Shown here in pieces: positions 58,929 through 64,000 of a stretch of 64,000 nt of DNA. The DNA comes from Myxococcus xanthus (GTDB lineage: Bacteria > Myxococcota > Myxococcia > Myxococcales > Myxococcaceae), in the NCBI RefSeq assembly GCF_006402735.1, contig NZ_CP017174.1, positions 8,846,001 through 8,910,000 on the forward strand, written 5' to 3'. The notes under the pieces are model-generated. The model saw only the letters and a list, made by a program, of their open reading frames with translations, did not search any database and was not told the origin of the DNA. Position numbers and translations under genes: made by a program. Each line of letters starts with the position of its first letter. Within the stretch, counting starts at the first letter, position 1.

Positions 58929-60473
58929 GTGACGGACACCTCTGAGCGGCCGGACGAACCCGACGCGCGGGTTCCCAGCGGCGTGCCAGGGCTGGACGCG
59001 CTCCTGCGCGGCGGCTTTCTTCGCGGGGGCACGTACATCATCACGGGGGCGCCGGGGACGGGGAAGACCATCCTCGGCAACCAGTTCTGCTTCGCCACCG
59101 TGGCCCAGGGTGGCCGTGCCATCTACCTCACGGTGCTGGGGGAATCCCACGCGCGGATGATGATGCACTTGCGGAGCATGCGCTTCTTCCACGCGGAAGA
59201 GGTCGGCCGCGCGCTGAGCTACGAAAGCGGCTCCGCCGCCCTCAAGGCGGAAGGGCTGGCGGGCCTCAGCAAGCTCATCTTCCGCGCGGTGCGCGAGCAC
59301 GGCGCCACGGTGCTGGTCGTGGACGGCCTGGTGGCCATGGAGGAGCGCTCCGAGGACCCGCTGAGCTTCCGGGAGTTCCTCCACGGCCTCTGCGTCCACA
59401 ACGCGCTCGCGGGCTGCACCACGCTGCTGCTCACCGGGCAGCGCGGCGACCCGTCCGACCCACGCTACGCCATGGTGGACGGCGTCGTCGCCCTGGCCCA
59501 GGAGCGCGTGGGCGTGAAGTCGGTGCGCCTGGCCGAGGTGACGAAGTTCCGCGGTGGCCCCCAGGTCCCCGGCCGTCACGGCTTCGAGATTTCCGATAAC
59601 GGCCTGTCCATCCATCCCCGCATCGAAGCCCTCCACACGCGGCTGCCCACGCGCACGCCCTCGACGGACGCGCGGCTCACCTTCGGCATCCCCGCGCTGG
59701 ACGAGATGCTCTTCGGCGGCCTGGTGCGGGATTCGTCCACGCTGGTGGCGGGCCCGCCCGGCAGCGGCAAGACGCAGCTGGGGCTGCACTTCCTGGCGGA
59801 GGGCGCACGCCGGCAAGAGCCCGGGCTGTACCTCGGCTTCGTGGAGACGCCGGCCCGGCTGGTCAACAAGGCGGAGCGGCTGGGGCTGGGGCTGGGCGGA
59901 CCTGTGGACGCGGGCCGGGTCCACCTGGTGACCCGCGTGGCGGCGGAGACGCAACCGGACGCGCTGGCCGAAGAGCTGTTCGGGTGGGTGAAACAACACG
60001 GCATCCAGCGGCTGGTGCTGGACGGACTGGAGTCCTTCTGTCAGGAACTCACGGACTCCGAGCGCACGCCCCGCTTCCTCGCCGCCCTCATGCACGAACT
60101 GCTCAACCTGGGCGTCACCTCGCTGGTCCTCCAACAGACGCGCGCGCTCGCCGCACCGGAGGCGGACGCGCGGCTGGACGTGGAGGCGCTCGTCGACAAC
60201 GTCCTGGTGCTGCGGATGGTGGCGCTGCGCTCGCGGCACTACCGCGTGCTCTCCGTGCTGAAGGCGCGGGAGAGCGAGCATGACACGGCCCAGCGCCTGT
60301 TCTCCATGACGCCTCGGGGCATCGAAGTCGCGGCGGACAGTGAGGGCGCGGAGGCCCTCTTCAACGGGCAGGCCCCGTCTCACGCGGCGCCCCCGCGGAA
60401 GCCGAAACGCAAGACAGGGAGCAAACCGGTCCGGCGCGGCAAGCCGTCCCGGCGTGGGGGGCGTGGCGTATGA
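58929..60473 (+). CDS. KaiC-like double RecA-domain ATPase
   Basis: A 514-residue protein starting at GTG 58929 after GGAAGGAG. Two RecA-fold halves: Walker A GAPGTGKT (40-47) with VLVVDGLVAMEE, and Walker A GPPGSGKT (275-282) with RLVLDGLESFCQ. A basic tail rich in Lys, Arg and Pro (about residues 485-514) could bind nucleic acid. KaiC-like proteins occur far beyond cyanobacteria and often pair with response regulators or histidine kinases; clock function cannot be assumed. The autophosphorylated Ser/Thr pair of circadian KaiC (EST motif region) is not obvious. The receiver gene follows with a four-base overlap. Confidence 0.9.
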   Translation: MTDTSERPDEPDARVPSGVPGLDALLRGGFLRGGTYIITGAPGTGKTILGNQFCFATVAQGGRAIYLTVLGESHARMMMHLRSMRFFHAEEVGRALSYESGSAALKAEGLAGLSKLIFRAVREHGATVLVVDGLVAMEERSEDPLSFREFLHGLCVHNALAGCTTLLLTGQRGDPSDPRYAMVDGVVALAQERVGVKSVRLAEVTKFRGGPQVPGRHGFEISDNGLSIHPRIEALHTRLPTRTPSTDARLTFGIPALDEMLFGGLVRDSSTLVAGPPGSGKTQLGLHFLAEGARRQEPGLYLGFVETPARLVNKAERLGLGLGGPVDAGRVHLVTRVAAETQPDALAEELFGWVKQHGIQRLVLDGLESFCQELTDSERTPRFLAALMHELLNLGVTSLVLQQTRALAAPEADARLDVEALVDNVLVLRMVALRSRHYRVLSVLKARESEHDTAQRLFSMTPRGIEVAADSEGAEALFNGQAPSHAAPPRKPKRKTGSKPVRRGKPSRRGGRGV

Positions 60474-60838
60474 AGCGGCTTCTCATCGTGGACGACGAGC
60501 TGGCCATCGTCGAGGCCCTCCAGGACATCCTGTCCGTGGAGGGCTACGACATCGACACCGCCTTCAACGGCGCCGAAGGCCTGCACCGCATGGCGGACGC
60601 GAAGCCGGACCTGGTGCTGCTGGACTTGATGATGCCCGTCATGGACGGCCGGGAGATGCTGCGCCGCATGCGCGAGGACGCCGGCCTGCGAGGCATCCCC
60701 GTGGTGGTGATGAGCGCCGGCCGCATCTCCGACGAGGAGCGCCGCTCCAGCGCGCGCTTCCTCGCCAAGCCCTTCGAGCTGGACGTGCTGCTCGACACCA
60801 TCGCCGAGCTGCTCGTCGAGCCCCAGCCCAACGCCTAG
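60470..60838 (+). CDS. single-domain response regulator (receiver)
   Basis: A 122-residue CheY-like receiver starting at the ATG that overlaps the KaiC-like stop (ATGA). Acidic pair in LIVDDE, phospho-acceptor Asp in LVLLDLMMPVMDG, Thr/Ser switch in VVMSAG and Lys in AKPF. There is no output domain. It probably reports to, or is controlled by, the KaiC-like ATPase. It ends overlapping the convergent orn stop by four bases. Confidence 0.93.
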   Translation: MKRLLIVDDELAIVEALQDILSVEGYDIDTAFNGAEGLHRMADAKPDLVLLDLMMPVMDGREMLRRMREDAGLRGIPVVVMSAGRISDEERRSSARFLAKPFELDVLLDTIAELLVEPQPNA

Positions 60839-61386
60839 GCCGGCGTCCCGCGGAAGAGGGTGTCGCGGTAGTACTGCAGCTCAGAGATGCTGGCGCGCAC
60901 GTCCGCCAGGGCGGTGTGCCCGCTGGGCGCCTTGCGCGGCTCCACCAGGTTCGGATACCAGGCGCGCGTCAACACCTTGAGGCTCGTCACGTCCACCATG
61001 CGGTAGTGCAGATAGCGCTCCAGCAGCGGCATGTAGCGAATCAGGAAGCGCCGGTCGGTGTGGATGGAGTTGCCGGCGAGGATGCCCTCGCCCAGGGCGC
61101 AGTGCTCGGTGACGAGCGCCATCACGTCCCGCTCCGCCACGCGCAGCGAGGTGTTGGAGGCACGCACCTTCTCCAGGAGCCCGTTGCGGGTGTGCATCTC
61201 CCGGACGACGGGCTCCATGCGAAGGAGCGACTCCTCCGGCTGCCAGATGACGCGCTCAATCTCCGCGAGGGGCCGCAAATCCGGACCGGTGATGATGACG
61301 CCCACCTCGATGATGGAACACGTCTCCGGGTCCAACCCGGTCATCTCCAGGTCCAGCCACACGAAGCGCTGCTCACTCGAAATCAT
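60835..61386 (-). CDS. orn: oligoribonuclease
   Basis: A 183-residue protein with the DEDD exonuclease set: Asp/Glu in WLDLEMTGLD, Asp in NSIHTDRRF, and His-x4-Asp in GHTALADVRASI. Length and motifs match Orn, which degrades 2-5 nucleotide RNAs, and pGpG from cyclic-di-GMP breakdown, to mononucleotides. It starts at the ATG at 61386. Its 3' end overlaps the receiver gene. In gene order it precedes no obvious operon partner. Confidence 0.96.
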   Translation of the reverse strand: MISSEQRFVWLDLEMTGLDPETCSIIEVGVIITGPDLRPLAEIERVIWQPEESLLRMEPVVREMHTRNGLLEKVRASNTSLRVAERDVMALVTEHCALGEGILAGNSIHTDRRFLIRYMPLLERYLHYRMVDVTSLKVLTRAWYPNLVEPRKAPSGHTALADVRASISELQYYRDTLFRGTPA

Positions 61387-61425
61387 GCGTCGGACCCTAC
61401 CAGCCCGCGCGTATGCCCGGGGCGT

Positions 61426-62622
61426 TCATTGCTCCATGTCCGTGTGGACATCCACATCCGAAGCCAGTGTCCGGTGCACCGGGCAGCGGTCCGCGATGGC
61501 CACCAGCGCCGCGCGCTGCGCGTCCGTCAGCGGGCCCTCCAGCCTCACCGTGCGTTGCAGCCGGTCCATCTTCCCGTCCTTCGTCTCGCACTCCTCGCAC
61601 GCCTTCGCGTGCACCTTCTCGTGGCTCAGCCGCACGTGGACATGCTCCAGCGGCCAGCCCTTGCGCGCCGCGTAGAGCCGCAGCGTCATCGCGGTGCACG
61701 CCCCCAGCGCGGCCGTCAGCAGTCCGTAGGGCGTGGGGCCGGTGTCCTCGCCGCCCACCGACAGCGGCTCATCCGAGCGCAGCCGGTGCGCCCCCACGCG
61801 GATGTCCTGGGCGAAGCGACCCTCACCCGCCTCGTGGACCTCCACCACGCCCGGGGGCAGGGGCGCCTCACGCTCCCGCACCGGTGTCACCTGCCGCGCG
61901 GCCCACACCCCCAGCACGTCGGCGGCATGGCCCGCGTCCGCGTCGTGGGACAGGAAGTGGTCCGCGCCCTCCAGCAGCATCAGGCTGGCCGGACGGCGGG
62001 CCATGGCCATCCACCGCCGGGCGTGCTCGAGCGGCACGTACCGGTCCGCCGGCGAATGCAGCACCAGCAGCTCGCCCGGAAAGGCGTTCAGCGCCCGCCG
62101 CAGGTGCGCCGCGTCGATGCCCTGGAGGAAGCGGCGCGTGAGGCGCAGACGGCCCGGCCCGAAGTCGAGCTCGCCCTCACCCGCCTCCCGCGCGGTGGAA
62201 GACAGCCGTTCGAGCAACGGTCCACCGCCCACCGGCGCATTCACCAGCGCCAGCGCGGCCACCTCCGAAAGCCGGGGCAGCGCCGCGGCCGCCGCCGTGC
62301 CGCCCAGGCTGTGCCCCACCAGCAGGCGCACCGGCGGGTAGCGCTCCCGCAGCCACGCCGCCGCGGCCTCCACCGCCTCCACCGAGGGCACCGTGTCCGG
62401 CCGCGTCCCGGCAGCCGCGGGCGCGGTGAAGTCCAGCGACAGCACCGCGAAGCCGCGGGCCACCAGCGCGTGGGCCAGCCGGGAAGGTGCCGGTGATGGC
62501 CCCAGGCACGCGAAGCACCCCACCCGCACCGCGCTGGCCACGGGCCTGCCGGGGGGTAGGTCCAGCCGCGCCGTCACCACCGAGCCCTCCGCGCCTCGCA
62601 GCGCCACGTCCCGCGCGCCCAT
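61426..62622 (-). CDS. alpha/beta-hydrolase fused to an OsmC-family domain
   Basis: A 398-residue protein. Residues about 1-245 are an alpha/beta-hydrolase with nucleophile elbow GHSLGG, Asp in LHSPADRYVP and His in GADHFLS. Residues about 260-398 are an OsmC/Ohr-type domain with a Cys in LGACTAMTLRLYA and a second in ADRCPVHRTL, the pair that reduces organic hydroperoxides in OsmC proteins. The two-domain form is a known family. It would detoxify peroxides or their ester products. It is followed in the same direction by archease and another hydrolase. Confidence 0.93.
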   Translation of the reverse strand: MGARDVALRGAEGSVVTARLDLPPGRPVASAVRVGCFACLGPSPAPSRLAHALVARGFAVLSLDFTAPAAAGTRPDTVPSVEAVEAAAAWLRERYPPVRLLVGHSLGGTAAAAALPRLSEVAALALVNAPVGGGPLLERLSSTAREAGEGELDFGPGRLRLTRRFLQGIDAAHLRRALNAFPGELLVLHSPADRYVPLEHARRWMAMARRPASLMLLEGADHFLSHDADAGHAADVLGVWAARQVTPVREREAPLPPGVVEVHEAGEGRFAQDIRVGAHRLRSDEPLSVGGEDTGPTPYGLLTAALGACTAMTLRLYAARKGWPLEHVHVRLSHEKVHAKACEECETKDGKMDRLQRTVRLEGPLTDAQRAALVAIADRCPVHRTLASDVDVHTDMEQ

Positions 62623-62625
62623 GCG

Positions 62626-63078
62626 TCACAGCTCCACTTCGCACTCAGCCGTCCACAGGCCATCCGCGCCCTGGGACACACGCGTGTCCACCAGCGACAC
62701 GCCCCGCACGTCTCGCGCGAAGGGGTGGCGCTCCCGGTCCAACGGCTCACCGAAGGCGTGGCCGAAGAGGCGCGTGCCGTCCATGCGCACCGCGAAGCAC
62801 CGGAAACACAGGCGGCGCGCCGCCATCTTTTGGACGATGGCGCGCAGCCAGTCCGCCAGCAGCCGCTCCGGCGCCGTCGCCTCGCACACCAGCTCCACCT
62901 CCTCGCGCACCTCCACCGAGGCGGGGTCCACCACCAGCGCGCACAACGCCACCGCGGCCTGCTCGAAGGCCTCTTCCAGCGAGCGCCCCCGTCCCCGCAC
63001 CACGCGCTCCGAGCCGCGGGTGAGGTGCTCCCACCGAGGCATCGCCTCGCGCGCCGCCGACGCCTGCCCCGTCTCCAT
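62626..63078 (-). CDS. archease-family protein
   Basis: A 150-residue protein starting at the ATG at 63078 after AAGGAGG; the long open frame upstream overlaps the hydrolase. It has the archease pattern: RSLEEAFEQAAVALCALVVDP near residue 50 and a C-terminal part ending TAECEVEL. Archease helps RtcB ligase join RNA ends. RtcB is not in the window, but archease, alpha/beta-hydrolase and phosphoribosyltransferase genes often cluster, as seen here. The Asp residues for metal at the C-terminus fit in part. Confidence 0.85.
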   Translation of the reverse strand: METGQASAAREAMPRWEHLTRGSERVVRGRGRSLEEAFEQAAVALCALVVDPASVEVREEVELVCEATAPERLLADWLRAIVQKMAARRLCFRCFAVRMDGTRLFGHAFGEPLDRERHPFARDVRGVSLVDTRVSQGADGLWTAECEVEL

Positions 63079-63113
63079 GACACCTCCTTCGTTGGTATGT
63101 CCCGACGCCAGAC

Positions 63114-63806
63114 TCACGCGCGCGCCTCCGCGCCGACGCCGCCGAGGAAGCGGAGGAACCACGCGGCGGCCTGCCGGGCCACCTGCTCCAGCGCGCCGGG
63201 CTCCTCGAAGAGGTGCGTGGCCCCCGGGATGATTTGGATGCCCTTCAGGCCCTCCAGCCGCGCGAGCGACGCCTCGTTCAGCTCCAGCACGCCCACGTCC
63301 TGCCCGCCGACGAGCAGCAGCGTGGGCGCCTGCACGCGGGGCAACACCGGTCCGGCCAGGTCGGGCCGCCCGCCACGCGACACCACGGCGTGGATGAGGT
63401 CCGGATGCAGGGCCGCCGCGACGAGCGCCGCCGCGGCGCCGGTGCTGGAGCCGAAGTAGCCCATGCGCAGCACGGCCAGCGCCGGCTGCCGCTGCGCCCA
63501 TTCCGTCACCGCCGCCAACCGCCGGGCGAGGAACGGGATGTCGAAGCGCAGCTCCCCGGTGCGCGCGTCCCCCACCTCCTCCGCTTCGCTCAGCAGGTCG
63601 AACAGCAGCGTGGCCAGCCCCTGCGCGCGCAGCGCACGCGCCACCGCGCGGTTGCGGGGACTGAAGCGGCTGCTGCCGCTGCCATGGGCGAAGATGACCA
63701 GGCCTCGCGCGCCGTCCGGGATGCCCAGGCTGCCCCCCAGCAACACGTCGCCCACCTGGACCTGCACCTCCCGGACATCCGGGTCCGTATTTCCTCCCTG
63801 CCACAT
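63114..63806 (-). CDS. alpha/beta-hydrolase (dienelactone-hydrolase-like)
   Basis: About 230 residues. I choose the ATG at 63806, preceded by AAGGAGG; the GTG at 63839 would overlap the upstream stop. The fold is a small alpha/beta-hydrolase: oxyanion region VIFAHGSGSS, nucleophile region GYFGSSTGAAAALVA, Asp in LVGGQDVGV and His in PGATHLFEEPG. The nucleophile is Ser in GSSTG. It sits between archease and a phosphoribosyltransferase-type gene, a common neighbourhood whose shared role is unknown. Confidence 0.88.
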   Translation of the reverse strand: MWQGGNTDPDVREVQVQVGDVLLGGSLGIPDGARGLVIFAHGSGSSRFSPRNRAVARALRAQGLATLLFDLLSEAEEVGDARTGELRFDIPFLARRLAAVTEWAQRQPALAVLRMGYFGSSTGAAAALVAAALHPDLIHAVVSRGGRPDLAGPVLPRVQAPTLLLVGGQDVGVLELNEASLARLEGLKGIQIIPGATHLFEEPGALEQVARQAAAWFLRFLGGVGAEARA

Positions 63807-63835
63807 GTCGTCCGTGCCTCCTTGTCTGTCTCGCG

Positions 63836-64000
63836 TCACATCCAGAAGCCGCCCAGGTCCGTGGACTCGAGGACCTCGCGCGGCTGCACGGGCTCCCGGG
63901 CGCGCACGAGCAGCTGCCGCAGCTCCACGTCCGGCAACGGCCGGAAGTCGTCGTAGGCCTCCGACACGTCGCGCATCGCGGGCAGCACCTCCACGCAGTG
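63836..64000 (-). CDS. C-terminal end of a probable phosphoribosyltransferase, cut by the edge
   Basis: The last 54 residues of a gene that enters from the right edge and stops at 63836. The tail contains VEVLPAMRDVSEAYDDFRP followed by a Leu/Arg-rich helix, resembling the end of phosphoribosyltransferases encoded next to archease and alpha/beta-hydrolases. The assignment depends on the neighbours and a partial match only. Confidence 0.5.
   Translation of the reverse strand, partial: HCVEVLPAMRDVSEAYDDFRPLPDVELRQLLVRAREPVQPREVLESTDLGGFWM

Noticed and set aside
58929-60473. Circadian clock KaiC
   Set aside because: There is no KaiA or KaiB gene nearby and the autophosphorylation Ser-Thr region is not recognisable, so clock function is not supported.

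Overview
The window is very GC-rich, gene-dense DNA from a myxobacterium, most likely of the Myxococcus/Corallococcus type. This is inferred from content, not from a database match. The pointers are a C-terminal MYXO-CTERM tag, lipoproteins with Asp-Ala-Gly linkers, DUF1592/DUF1552 and beta-helix/SO2930 cytochrome pairs, tandem CAP lipoproteins, a sigma-54 activator paired with a histidine kinase, and many genes coupled through ATGA overlaps. I see no rRNA, tRNA, CRISPR array or intact insertion sequence.

Layout. 1-4340: a zinc-ribbon membrane protein cut by the left edge, a small basic protein, three minus-strand envelope genes including a PLA2-like lipoprotein, and an orphan CheR. 4474-9815: an M3 oligopeptidase lipoprotein, then a DUF1592-DUF1552 pair. 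9930-14147: two CAP lipoproteins, a dienelactone-hydrolase-like lipoprotein, an FKBP isomerase and a HODM-family haem protein. 14347-17181: beta-helix lipoprotein plus diheme cytochrome. 17299-20015: an iron-type ABC importer lacking its ATPase. 20085-28670: a six-cysteine defensin-like secreted peptide, a GNAT protein, a repeat lipoprotein, a MATE pump, a double hexapeptide-repeat protein, a 2TM protein, a broken serine protease and a MEDS histidine kinase.

28684-35174 is a four-gene, tightly coupled minus-strand operon. In transcription order it encodes a RnfD-like membrane domain fused to FG-GAP/VCBS and UnbV modules, a GNAT-like protein, a GH3 acyl-adenylate enzyme and a Rieske oxygenase. 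36074-42981 is a type VI secretion accessory island. DUF2169, a PAAR-like DUF4150 protein and a HEAT-repeat/dead-ketosynthase fusion lie on plus. They converge on DUF6484, an AHH nuclease toxin, Imm11 and Imm49 on minus.

43053-49055 holds CinA, a MecA-like penicillin-binding protein, a surface glucoamylase-like enzyme with MYXO-CTERM, and a small membrane protein. 49059-57118 is a minus-strand six-gene operon: membrane-fusion protein, FtsX/MacB permease, two ATPases, a sigma-54 response regulator and its kinase. It carries a duplicated gene-junction scar. 57259-60838 has an acyl-CoA synthetase and a KaiC-like ATPase coupled to a lone receiver. 60835-64000 has oligoribonuclease and a minus-strand run of hydrolase/OsmC fusion, archease, alpha/beta hydrolase and the tail of a probable phosphoribosyltransferase.

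The observations I rate highest are the defensin-like peptide, the ketosynthase-like protein with all three catalytic positions replaced, the RnfD-VCBS-UnbV/GH3/Rieske operon, and the duplicated operon junction.
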